This document shows positions 48,347 to 59,149 of a stretch of 64,000 nt of DNA, piece after piece. Source of the stretch: Takakia lepidozioides. Its lineage: Eukaryota; Streptophyta; Takakiopsida; Takakiales; Takakiaceae. Both the position numbers and the translations under genes were made by a program. The notes under the pieces were generated by a model. The model was not told the DNA's origin. It saw only the letters and a program-made list of their open reading frames with translations, and ran no database searches. The stretch is taken from the NCBI GenBank assembly GCA_030704615.1, contig CM060732.1, positions 20,956,001 through 21,020,000 of the forward strand, in the 5' to 3' direction. Position 1 is the first letter of the stretch. The number at the start of each line of letters is the position of its first letter.

Positions 48347-50436
48347 TGTCGCAAACGGGTGAAGGGTTGGACAACCATGGCGTGCCATGTGTATGATCCA
48401 GCGTACCAGCGTGTGCTCTCCATAGCAATTTGTGATATGCAGTCGGAGGACACTGAATCCCAGATGCTCATGTGGAATTCCCTCCTGACCGTCATGCAGC
48501 GCAATGGAATACAGAACACAAATTTTGCGGGCTTCATGGCTGATAGTGCACAGGCAAATTTCAATGCAGTGCGGCGCGTGTTTGGTTCTGGGGATCCTAA
48601 GGTCCCCATGGAAAATAGGGAGCGCACATGCCTCTTCCATTGGAGTCAATCTCTGGCACGTCATACAAAGCGCTGCATTCGCCCTGACCTTCAGTTGGAG
48701 CATAGAAGGCTCTGTCTGAAGTACAAGAATGCCACCTCAATGGGAGAAGCTGAGAGCACTTACCAGGCAATCCGGGCTTGGTGGTTCTCCGCTGGTGCTG
48801 CTACAGGTATCCACCTGAAGGAGTTGGAGGACTGGTTGGTTTTCTGGCACTTTAGGTACAGACAGTGGGGAGCTTTCATGACGACGGTAAGCCTCACAAG
48901 TTTTCCTTAAACACAAATTGCACTTTGCATCGTGCCTGTTCATTTGGGGTTGTTCGATTGTCACTTGAAGAACCTCTACCATTTCTTTTCCTTCCTCACA
49001 TTTCCATGCAATGCCTCCTGCAGGACATGTCCTTGGAGGACTTGGCCGACATGCCATCGTGTAATTTGGCAAAGACTGTTCACAACGCCTGGATGCAACA
49101 GTTTACCAAAGCAGGTCGTGACTTGTATGTGGCCACTGCTGATGACATGGTGCGGGCACTTACACAACAAACCAGGTACCGCAATTTTCTGATGGGACGG
49201 GGTGGAGGGAAGGGCCCCGATTCGACTTTGTTGATGCTAAGGGCTGCGAGTAGGTCCGGAGACCCGTCAAAGATGGCCAGAGCTCTAAACAGGTGCACTG
49301 AAGGCTCCCCTCTGCAATCCAGGCTCCCCCATTTGGAAGGCGAGGAAAGATTTGGATCATGCAAAAGGAAATTAAACACTCTTCCAGGGTCAGATGGAGA
49401 TTCCCATAGGCCAGACAGGGTCAATTTCTCTGTGCCAAAGGTGTCTCCAGTGCAGACTAAGTCCTGTGCCGGCCCCTTCCCAGGTGGGTCCTCCTCCTGT
49501 GGAGCAGGTGCAGAACATGCAAGCATAGCAGCGGAAATCCCATTGGAGGAGGTGGTGGCCATGGTGCAGGAATCTGATTGCATTGATAGTGACTGGCATA
49601 TAGAACGCACCCCACCAGGATCTAGAGTGGCTTGCATGGCAATTCGGACCCCCTCTTTCAAGAAATGCAAATCAAAAATATGCAAAGGCTCCACGGGGAC
49701 TCCAGCTCCAACATTCACAGGGTTGTTCCGACCTTACCATAGTGGGGAGTCAAAAGAACACAAGTTTTGGTTCTGCCCAGACGATATGGCACGATGCGTG
49801 AAGGGAACAGTTCGTCCTTCCGTGATAATGAAGCCCCCTCCCCCCGCAATTTGGCCTGTGAAAATTGGGACATCGCTGTCCTCAACCGAGATAAGCATGC
49901 TGGAGGAGGGAGGGTTTTGTCTTGCACGGTCCCGGGTGGTGCCCTTATGCACTGTCGGCACAGATGTGCCACATGCTCCGACAATGCCTCCACCCGGTGC
50001 CGACTCCCACCCAACAAAAAGAGATGGAAAAACAGTGCGCCGTGTTGCTTCGGGTGCAGATCACGAATGCAAGATGGAATCGGCTAGAATTTTGCAGGCT
50101 ACGGTGACTCGTATCACCGAAGTCCCTTCCCCGGGGTATGGACGGATTTACACAGTGCTGTCAATTGGCTCAGTTCTTCATGCCAAAGAATATCAAGTTA
50201 CCATTGGGAATTTCCCATCGTGCACTTGTCCGGATTTTGTAACGATGCGTGAGGGCGCTCTCGGCATGAGAGGGAAGTGGGTCCCCTGCAAGCATCAATA
50301 TTACATATACCTTGTAATTATGTGTTGCGACGGTAAGAGAGACCAATTCATTCACCAAGCCACACTAGGCTACGGAGAAGTCATCACCCTTCTGCAGCGG
50401 GACACCTCGCGTAGAGCTCCGCCAACTTCTCTTTGA
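48347..50436 (+). CDS. Mutator-like DDE transposase with SWIM zinc finger
   Basis: Two exons: about 48,347-48,886 and 49,024-50,436, joined in phase 0 (GACG/GTAAGC donor, TCCTGCAG acceptor). Exon 1: TMACHVYDPAYQRVLSIAIC, then FAGFMADSAQANFNAVRRVF with a candidate catalytic Asp, then CLFHWSQSLARHTKRC, the C-x2-H step of Mutator-type transposases, then AIRAWWFSAGAA and WLVFWHFRYRQWGAF. Exon 2 is a long, partly low-complexity region ending in SCTCPDFVTMREG and WVPCKHQYYIYL, a SWIM finger (C-x-C...C-x-H). No stop interrupts either exon. The N-terminus, possibly with the first catalytic Asp, was not located upstream of 48,347, where the frame closes. KDZ transposases are the main alternative. Confidence 0.7.
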
Positions 50437-50824
50437 ACACATACGAGCCATGCCCGCTTCCCATGCTGGTTTCCAGGTTGCCGTGTGAAGACTTTTCATT
50501 TTATGACAAACATATACATTTCGTTCACTTGTGAGGGCAAATGCACTTGCGATTCATTGTAAGCATCTCTCTGTGAATTGAAATAAACTGTGTCAATCAT
50601 TCTGAGCTCAAATCTGCCATGTTTACATATTCCTCTTTTTTGGCACGCATTGCAGACATGGTGCATGGTGGCCTCCTTTGTTTTGTCCACGGTAATAGGC
50701 CCTCTTCCTGCAATCCTCGCCTATAGGACCTGCTTCTCCAGCAGATTCATGCCGCTCACGCTTCCCTGAAGCGTGAGCTCAGCTCCCAGGCTCACGGGGC
50801 TGGGCTCACGCCGTAGCTACGCTG

Positions 50825-50833
50825 CCCGTGGAT
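50825..50833 (+). repeat. target-site duplication, right (9 bp)
   Basis: CCCGTGGAT, identical to 39,162-39,170. Confidence 0.85.
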
Positions 50834-51470
50834 GACAGGGTGTGGACATTCACTGAGAATACGAGGCCAGGTATAACATTTAGCATGAAGGTGTGAGCAG
50901 AGTAGGCAGTGTGGGGATGGGAATAGGGTTGGCCAGAAGGTGTGTTTGCGTTGATGGCCCATATATTGGGCGTATCTAAATTTGAGTGTTTGCCTTATTT
51001 GTGCATCTGAGGCGGCTTTGGAGTTCCAGAAAAGGTTGATAATTTATGGTGCAGGACATTGGAAGGGGTCCATTTTTGGATACGAAGCTTGGTATGGCTG
51101 AGAGAGGTTGAGGCTTGTTTTTTGGCTTCTTTAGTGAGGGTTTTAAGGAGGTTGCGGATTGGACGAGGTGATGGAGGGTCAGGTACCGGGTAGATCATCC
51201 AAAAATGGTGTGCATGACTGACATGAATGGGGTCAACTGGTGGTTCAACTGAGGGTTTGGAGGGCCCGGCCAGCTGGGCTAAGAGGGGCACTCGTGTATT
51301 AGCATGTCATCTGTCTCTCTTACCTTTGGGCTTGGGCTCTACCCCTATAATGCCTCCATGGCGAAGAAATGGGTTTTTTTCCCCACCTCAAGGGCCAATT
51401 GCTTGGGCTGGTGTTTGTTTTGAAACTAAAAAGAAAAACAATAAGAAAAAAAATGATTGACCTACAAAAT
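50834..51470. other. no gene recognised
   Basis: Flank of the large transposon. Continues the sequence interrupted at 39,170. No coding motif was recognised. Confidence 0.35.
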
Positions 51471-51474
51471 CATA

Positions 51475-51535
51475 TTGAAGTTGGCACATATGTCAAAGTA
51501 CCACTAGAAGCATTCGTGTCATTTACCACTGGGGT
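51475..51535. repeat. left member of an inverted repeat pair
   Basis: TTGGCACAT, CACTAGAAGCATTCGTGTC and CCACTGGGGTAACGAC recur in reverse complement at 57,835-57,925 with small gaps. They are either ends of a 6.4-kb element or two copies of a short dispersed element. Confidence 0.6.
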
Positions 51536-52136
51536 AACGACTCATTTTGAGTCGTAAAAGTCAAGGGATCGACTTGAAGTTACAACAGACTAGTTACAAC
51601 AGACATGGTAGTTGGGTTGGACATCCAATGATTGGAGTGGTAAAGGACGCAGACGCGCGAACAACTGCTCAGCGATTAATGCGATTAATGCTGAAGAACC
51701 ACGTGGCGTAACCAGGCGAGCCGCCCGTGTGTCTGACCTTTTGGGCTGACTTTGACTTTTCCCTCCGGATGAGTGGACCGACTCACTGAAGCGCGGTGAC
51801 ACATGGACGCGGACGTGGACGACGATGTGGATGCCGACGTGGCGGCGCCACGACGAGCACCACTGCTGCCACGTGGCCACGGGCCCGGGGCGCCACGTGG
51901 TAGTAGACTACATAACTTGTAGTGCTACATGCCTAGTGGCAATTGCGACTGCGGAAGTTGGCGCAACCACTGCTTTACTACTTTATGAAGTGCTCGAAAT
52001 TACTTGAACAATCATTCATAGTGATTCATGCTTTGGAGTTTTGGTGTTTGTAGTGAGTCGACTAGTAATGCCATACAAGAGAACTAATCATGCATTAGAA
52101 ATGCACAAACGATGAAAGACATGCCATGAAACAAAA

Positions 52137-52235
52137 TGAAATGAAAATGAATGAAATGAAACAAAATGGTACTTTATTACATCTGCGGAAAGCTCAAAGA
52201 GCTTATGGGACAAAATAAAAAACACAAAGTAAAAA
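52137..52235 (+). repeat. dispersed ~60-bp repeat, copy 4
   Basis: Core ATGGTACTTTATTACATCTG, CGGAAAGCTCAAAGAGCTTA, TGGGACAAAAT, preceded by AAATGAAATG runs. The best-preserved core of the four copies. Confidence 0.6.
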
Positions 52236-52346
52236 AGCAGCCCAAAAGCTACTGCTGCTCTGGGAATTGCCTAAGGGTCAAGGCCTCGTGCAAGTCAAGC
52301 AGTTCTGATCCTCATAATGCAAGACTTCAGTGAGTTCCACGGAATA

Positions 52347-53440
52347 GACCATCTACCCATGGAGGTTTCTTGTAGTTATTGATCCACAGGGAATCATAGG
52401 TAAATCTTGTGCTTGAAATTTGGCCCTCTAGGATGAATCTGGACCACACTCTATCACTGCTCCTTCAGCTATCCATGCCCCTGCACAAATCATGCATTCA
52501 TCCTTGCCTTGCTGCTAGTAGCTGACAATGACAACCTACATTTGTTCTAGGAAACACCCAACTCAGCTTATCACACTAGTTCCTATGCTCAATTGCGTCT
52601 GCTACTCTCTGAAATGTAGCAGGCATTCACCTTTTTGCCTCGGTTATCCCATCATTGACTGGGGGCAGAAAAGTATTCATTCCACAGCTTCTCCTCATGT
52701 CTGTTACTTGTTTTTTGATACTTTCCTGTTGTCACATAGCAGTATCATGTCAAAGTCATTCCAAACTAGATTCACTCAACCAGTTAACTTGCATAATTCA
52801 ACATGGAAATTCTGGACCGATTCTAATAAGAGGGAAAAACAGGGTGAAATATGCTGAAGAAGATGCCTTCATTAACAATGTCTGATTTCATCAATTGTGC
52901 CGTTGCTGCCAGTTGACCATCTACCCATGCAGGTTTCTTGTAGCTTCATAGTTAATCTGGAGTTTGAAGTCTGGCCCTCTTGGGTGAATCTGCACCCACA
53001 CTCTATCCTTGCTCCTTCAACTATCCATGCCTCGCACGAATCATGCATACAACCTTGCCTTGTTGCTAGCAGTTGACGATGACAGCCTAGACTTGTTCTA
53101 GGAAGCACCCAACTCAACTTATCACACTAGTTCCTACGCTCAATTGCATCTGCTACTCTCTATAATCCAACAAACATTCACCTTCTTGCCTCGATTGTCC
53201 AGAAAAATATTCATTCCACAACTTCTCCTCGTCTGTGTTACCTGTTTCTGATACTTTCATGTTGTCACATTGGCAGAATCATGTCAAAGTCACTCCAAAC
53301 TATCAAAGCTTCACTCAACCAGCTAACTTGCAGAATTTAGACATGAATAATTAGGGGCGATTCTGATAAGAGGGGAAAACAAGGTGAAATTGAAGAAGGT
53401 GCCTTCATTAGCAGTCATTACACTCTATCCTTCGCTCAGC
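52347..53440. repeat. direct duplication, unit about 0.55 kb
   Basis: GACCATCTACCCATG-AGGTTT at 52,347 recurs at 52,915; TATCACACTAGTTCCTA with GCTCAATTGC near 52,567 recurs near 53,120; GATGCCTTCATTAACA near 52,862 recurs as GGTGCCTTCATTAGCA near 53,398. Copies differ by scattered substitutions and small indels, so the duplication is old. Confidence 0.75.
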
Positions 53441-53640
53441 CATATTGTTGAACACTCCCTGTCCACAAGGGTATTGTTCAGAATGACATCTGCCACAATT
53501 CTAGCTTTGACGATGCAACCATGGACCTCTTTGCCCTTCCCCAGCAGGCTCGCACATGCACTACAAACGCAAACAACTGGTTGTGGCAAACTGGGAGCAA
53601 TATGTGTCAGAAGAAACCACTTATACAAATCTACAGCTTA
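53425..53640 (-). pseudogene. PPR gene relic
   Basis: Minus-strand frame with VCVCSACASLLGKGKEVHGC then IVKARIVADVILNNTLVDRE. This matches the plant PLS-type PPR pattern (VLSACASLGALEKGKEVH, IVKAG, DV-V-NTLVDMY). It shares most of its DNA with 56,350-56,510. PPR proteins bind organelle RNA; this piece is too short and broken to function. Confidence 0.7.
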
Positions 53641-53956
53641 CAGGCTGTCTCTATCCTCAAAATTGGAAGCACATCACCCGCTGCTATGACATATATTGCC
53701 CTAGACACACATTGCCCTAACTGCCATCCCCCAAGATGCTACCCCCACCAAACTTCTCTCACTTGGGTCCTTGCAAGGCTGACTTCCAGCTTTGACTCTG
53801 TGCATGGGGCCTATCGGACAACATACACCAGCAAGCCCTCTCCCTATCCTGCATCAACTCATCTCAGTCTTATCAACTGCACAACGTATGATGGGAGTGA
53901 GTGCAACATGGGAAAGAGCCACAACACATGATGAGCTGTAGGGAAGAAGCAACATC

Positions 53957-55181
53957 GTGCAAGTAAAGCAAATGATGAAGCAGAAAGACGAGGCAACATG
54001 GGAGAAGGGAAAATGGGGTCCAAGGGCTGAGAAGGTCAACTGGTCAACAATGAGGAACTGGCTCTGGAGCACTATGTTGATGATTAAAGGGAGCAGCAAA
54101 TACATGTGGGGCATCGCAGCAAAGTGCATGCCAACGAGGGTCAGAATAGTGCAAGAAAGACTCCACGGATGGTGGGCAGCCAAGGGAGATGCAGTGAGAC
54201 AAGGCACTCATGGCAAGGGAGCTGCCAAGATAAAACTGTTGATTAGGCTACGGAGAAAAAGGAAAGCACAAGATCAACTACGAGGAAAAGTAGCAATTCA
54301 AGCATGGGAGCTGCTGCTAAAACATGAGGAGGAAGACATACGAGGTGAAGCATCAAGGGAACCAGTAGGAGATGAGGAAGATGGAGCACACTTTCTTGTC
54401 AAAGGTTGGCGGCAAAGAATGCAACCCAGCAATCAGAAAGTGAGGCACCCGAGGCTGGACTTCTGCAAAGAGGTACAAAGACAGGAGCTGAGAATGAGAT
54501 GTTGCCTTTCGTTGAAGTTCCCCACACAAGGGCTGTTTGGCAAGCAAAACCCCAGGCAAGGATGAGAGGTGAATCTGGGATAAAACCAGCAGCTGGGAGT
54601 GAGGAAAGACACAAGGAAGGGCAGCAATACCTTGTCAAATCTGAGGGTGATGGCTGGAGAAAATTAAACAAGGATTGGAAGTATGGGAGCAGCAATCGCA
54701 TGAAGAAAAATCTGCCTGAGACGCTGAAGAGTGAAAGGGAGGAAGACAGGCACCTCGCTTATGAAAAGTGGAAGGGCAGGGTAGAAAACCCGATGCCTAA
54801 AATTGATGGGAGCTCGTGGGAGACTCTGCCAAGAAGACTCCAATCAGCTGTTGCCAACAATCGGAGATCGCCCTTGGCTAGCGCAACACCACAAAATAAG
54901 TGCAGCCCTGATAGCATGGTGAGTGGGGCACCAACAGAGCCAGAAAATGAGGGAGAAGGAGGAGACTTCCATGCCAAGAAAGTCAATGCGGGCCTGCAGT
55001 GGCATGCAAGGAAAGGGACACCGTAAGTGTTGCCAACAAATGTAAATCGGTGCTCATTCATTCGAAAGCACCACGGGAGATGAAGGAAAAGACACCTGCA
55101 GGGACGTTGAAGCATAAAAGAGGAGAGCACTTCACTTGGGAAGAAAGTGAAGCATTGGAGAACGAGGCTGATGACTGGTAG
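53957..55181 (+). other. Lys/Glu-rich open frames, unrecognised
   Basis: Two overlapping open frames, 53,957-54,565 (202 residues; MRNWLWSTMLMIKG, LIRLRRKRKAQDQLRGK) and 54,406-55,026 (206 residues; SEREEDRHLAYEKWKGR). The strand is A/G-rich, which itself keeps frames open. No domain was recognised and there is no splice or family support, so I list it as a region rather than a gene. Confidence 0.2.
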
Positions 55182-56185
55182 TCTGAAAAGGAAAGGCGGT
55201 TGTGGGAAACCCTGCCAAGACCCAAGACAACCATATAGAGATAATCAAGCAGGTGGGAACTGCCCTTCATTGGGGTGGTGCAAACAAGAGCAAGACCAGA
55301 AGCTGAACCACATGAGAAGATAGTGTGTCATCACAGATGGAGACCCTAGAAAATGCTCTGCCCAGGAGATGAAGAACATTAGGCAACTAGAAACGTGGGG
55401 GGCTGAATATGCTCTGCAGTCAACTTGGCTTGTTGAATGCTTGCATAAGAGATGAGGGGTTGTTGTCAGTACACGGCATTGAGTTCATCAAATCCTACAA
55501 CAGCCCACCATCGCTGCCCACTGCTTACAAACTGCCACAAAAACAGTTTCACAGGACTTACAGATGATTGGTGGAAGGCAAGGCCCCTCGCCATGGGCCA
55601 GATTAATTGTATGTTGCAGCCCAGAACAACGACGGGAAGTCATGTAGGGCAGCAAACCCCATCTTGGCAGCGTCTTTTGTGTGAGAGAAGTCAAGCTGAA
55701 CCTGCTCATCATATCGAGTGGGATGGACCAGATGTAAAGCTGCCAAGCCAACCACACTCATATTCGCACTCAAGCAACATAAGCTGGAGCCATTTTCAGA
55801 TTATGAGTACCCATGTTTTAAGAATACTCCTTCTTCAACTTGCGGTGAACGGGCAGAGCAGATTAATGGACCAAGATGCGGAGCTGAATTGGGTATCCAG
55901 TTAGGCAATGCTGGTTTCAAAACCCCGTTCCATCCCTGCGTTTCGAAGATCTGGCTTGAATGGGCACACTCCGGCAGTGGAAGGCTCACGGAGTAATGAG
56001 TTTGGGCTGATATGCATGCTGACATGCCATGCCGGTGCAAAGAACAACGTTCTGAGTGGCGATTGTGATCTCAAAATCTGCCCCTGCATTCAAGCTGATT
56101 TCTCTCTCGAGCAGAGCCGCCTTGTGGATGTTCCAGCCAGTGTCCAAAAACAGCTCAAGTGCAAGACAACAACATCAGCAAGGCA
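55182..56185. other. no gene recognised
   Basis: Between the Lys/Glu-rich frames and the PPR relics. Short frames only. Confidence 0.3.
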
Positions 56186-56188
56186 TGG

Positions 56189-57087
56189 TTAGCTAAGCAA
56201 GGTCATGGTGGAGAGGCATTTGAACTCTCTGAACGTAATGTGGTTGGACTTCACCCCCTCCCACATCAACTGCTCATAGGTCTCCAAAACCTGCAATCCC
56301 CGCCCCTGTTGTGCATGTCCTGCGATCATCACTTTCCACGACACCACATTTCGCTCAGCCATATTGTTGAACACTCCCTATCTAGAAGGGTATTCATGTT
56401 CAGAATGACATCTACCACAATTCCAGCTTTGACGATGCAACCATGGACCTCTTTGCCCTTCTCCAACAGGCTCGCACATGCACTACAAACACAAACAAAC
56501 GTAATGTGCTCGGGCTTCACCCCCTAGACCCACATCATTTGCTCATAGGTCTCCAAAACCCGCAATCCCCGCCCATGTTGTGCATGTCCTGCGATCATCA
56601 CGTTCCACCACACCACATTTCGCTCAGCCATATTGTTAAACACTCTTTTGTCCACAAGGGAATGCTCCCACGTTTGGCATACATGTCGACGAGGTATTGT
56701 TACATCTGGTACAGTTCCAGCTTTGACAATGTCATGATGGACCTCTTTGGCCTTTACCAAGTCTCCAGGGCTGCCAGGTTTGCACATGCATTGCAAACAC
56801 AAATGAACGTGACCCGGTCAGGCTGCACCTCTTCTCAACATTTGCTCATATGTCTCCAATGCCCTCATCCCGCACACATGATGGCCATATCTTGCGAGAT
56901 TCAGCGTGTTCCTTGAGACAACATCTTGTTCAGCCATGTTATCAAACTCTCCCTTCGCAACTTCATAGGTCTCCAAAGCCTCCATCCCACGTCCCTGCTG
57001 TGCATACCCTGCAAGCATCGCACTCCACGACACTACATCTCGGCAAAACAGGCTGAAATAGCTCGAAGAAGAAGGTGCCCTCACCAC
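56189..57087 (-). pseudogene. cluster of PPR gene relics
   Basis: Three broken units on the minus strand. 56,189-56,520: NNMAERNVVSWKVMIAGHAQ, GVKSNHITF, SACASLLEKGKEVHGC. 56,524-56,802: AKEVHHDIVKAGTVPDVTI, NNMAERNVVWWNVMIAGHAQ. 56,818-57,087: RDVVSWSAMLAGYAQQGRGM, EALETYE, FDNMAEQDVVSRNTL. These are P-, L- and S-type repeats in plant order, interrupted by frameshifts and small deletions. Repeated phrases suggest local duplication of one ancestral PLS-class gene. Confidence 0.75.
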
Positions 57088-57830
57088 ATTGTCCTCTACC
57101 TTGTGTCATGACCCATTGCGGATTAGACTGACCATGAACCCAAGAAGACCTCTTGTGCGTGCTGCTTGTATCTCTAGTCAGGTAATGTGGGATTGGTTCG
57201 TAAGAACCACCACGGTGCAGCTGAGCGGGCAGAGATTAAAATATGGGTTGCTAAGACCAAGCTGATTCCCCCAAGAACCTTGTGATCATCAGGAAGAATA
57301 CCAAATCATGGTACAAAGGGGAGCCAAGAGCCCACATTTGCACATAATGCGCCCTTGACACCATAAACGCTTGCAACAACAGGACATGGGCCTCGATTTG
57401 GTCTTCGTCCTTCTCGCATCACTTGTTCGTCTCTCTCTCAAGCCTCCATCCCTCTCCCAACACTTAGACAAATTCAGGCAAAAGACAAAGTTACTCTTCC
57501 ACCCTTAGATCATTTTACATCCGACGATTAGAACAATCTCTACGAGCCACACAAGCCCTAAAATACATTAAAATATTCCACGTCATGAGCCATGTGGAGC
57601 ACTTATAAAAATTCCATTTTTGAATAGGGTGTGCAATGAATGCCTAGTTGTTAAGAGTCGTTCTCTAGTGCTTAAAACCACTTGTAATTGTTGTTTTAAA
57701 AAAAAAAACAATTTACGTAATTGAATTAAATCGCCGCGAATATTGTGCTGACTGCGGAGTCATTGATGCAACTTCTATCCGCCATTAGAAATGTGAATTT
57801 ATCCGTTACGACTGTGCAGTAGTAACAAAC
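57088..57830. other. no gene recognised
   Basis: AT-rich towards 57,700 with an A-run near 57,697. No coding motif seen. Confidence 0.35.
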
Positions 57831-57834
57831 ATCT

Positions 57835-57925
57835 CAAAGTTGTTCCCTCAGTGGTTTTGGACATGCAGTCGATTCGGAAAAGACACGAATGCTTCTAGTG
57901 TACTAAGTGATAAAAATGTGCCAAT
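57835..57925. repeat. right member of an inverted repeat pair
   Basis: Reverse complement of the 51,475-51,535 segment with gaps; contains GACACGAATGCTTCTAGTG and ATGTGCCAATATG. The second ParB-methyltransferase transposon is inserted a few bases to its right. Confidence 0.6.
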
Positions 57926-57928
57926 ATG

Positions 57929-57937
57929 GCTATGTAT
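57929..57937 (+). repeat. left flank 9-mer of second transposon insertion
   Basis: GCTATGTAT, immediately before the seven-G terminus. Its exact reverse complement ATACATAGC abuts the inverted right end at 63,597-63,605. Confidence 0.7.
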
Positions 57938-58299
57938 GGGGGGGTGATATTCTGTGAGCCCAGAGGCGTGAGCTTGTGAGCCCAGGAAACCGTGAGCCCA
58001 GCACAGGCTCACGCCACGTCAGCATGCATACAGGGCCTATTTGCACGGGTGTCACATATTACTGCGGGTTGATCAGTCATTTCCAGGGAATGCAAACTGG
58101 ATGTGTTACATCCATTGTATCCATCCTTTCTATCCATTGCATCCATTTAGACGTTATCAACATACCAAGCCCCTGCATTGGAATGTGCCTACGTCGTGAG
58201 CAGGTGCACACTCACATCATCCAAAGCGGATCCCAGCGAAATCCTTTCTTACTCACCACCCTTGCGAGGTTTCAGCAGCAGTGGCAGTGTTGGAGGAAC

Positions 58300-58450
58300 G
58301 CAAGCATTCACTTGCAAATGGGGAGAGTAAATTCCGTGTTGAAGCAACTCTTGCGGGATTATGTTTCGGCAAACAAAACAGACTCAGTAGATCACTTGGA
58401 TGCGATAGAGTTCTGTTATAATAACATAGAACACGGGCTTCGTCCTTCTA
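58300..58450 (+). mobile_element. Ty3/gypsy integrase fragment nested in the second transposon
   Basis: Plus-strand frame GRVNSVLKQLLRDYVSANKT then DAIEFCYNNIEHG matches the C-terminal part of the gypsy integrase core (TERVN-LEQYLR-YV...W...L-AEF-YNN-H), with the final catalytic-region Glu preserved near the truncated start. Only about 45 residues remain. It lies in the interrupting segment 58,076-58,535. Confidence 0.65.
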
Positions 58451-59149
58451 AGTGGTCTACAAAAAAACACCTTTGGTGCGTACGACTTGGGCCAAGCATT
58501 CTTCTAGCAGGAATGGTTTGGAGACCAACGAGCAAATAATGCGAGCTGTTTGTTTTTGCAATGCACACAAGCTTGTGAGCTCCGCAAAACACTAAATAGA
58601 TTGAAGGAACAATCCGGGCAGTCCATGCAACCCCCATCTCCAACGATAGTTTGTTCCCATGAATTTGCATCCCACGCACACATTGCAAACCTGACAACAA
58701 AGACACACAACCATCCCATTTCAAAATTGGCCCCGAATGAAAGCAAAAGAAAACTTCATATCAAGTGTTATAGTCATCAGAATCAGTATCGACCTCCTGT
58801 GCTATGTCATCCACAAAGATTCCGCCCCCAACACCACGTCTTCTACCACGGCCGTCGATGGTTGGACTGCGAGTGTCATAAATGGACATGTTGCGAGTGC
58901 CTCCGCATAGACAGGTAGGACGTAAGACTGAGGAGGACTTGAAAGAAGTCCAAAAAGGTGTGATAGCCCTGGAGGGTCAGTGGAAGCACGCGGACTCCTG
59001 CACAAGTGGACAAAAACCAATTTTGAACACAATGATGCAATGCACAAGTCCAACGAAGAGGATATCTCCCATGTGCACTTTGCCTTAAGAACAGTGATTA
59101 TGGGTATTGAAACAACAATGCAAGCATCCACAGGTTAAACTTACTCTCA

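Larger units (their letters stand above)
39171..50824 (+). mobile_element. 11.65-kb Mutator-like transposon carrying ParB-methyltransferase gene
   Basis: Left end begins with seven G then TGCTATTCCGTGAGCC; right end finishes CCGTAGCTACGCTG. A perfect 9-bp duplication flanks both ends, typical of Mutator elements. The ends do not form a terminal inverted repeat, but both terminal 100 bp are crowded with GTGAGCC/GGCTCAC motifs. Contents: the ParB-methyltransferase gene (minus, 39,959-43,715 plus a likely upstream exon), a satellite array (43,880-48,130) and a transposase (plus, about 48,347-50,436). A second insertion of the family lies at 57,938 and 63,606. KDZ-type elements are an alternative home for this transposase. 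Confidence 0.8.

Noticed and set aside
54406-55026. A 206-residue Lys/Glu-rich protein gene
   Set aside because: Purine-rich composition alone keeps this frame open, and no domain or splice support was seen.
51503-57905. A confident 6.4-kb CACTA element with TAC duplication
   Set aside because: Inverted similarity continues beyond the supposed ends, so TAC is not a trustworthy target duplication.
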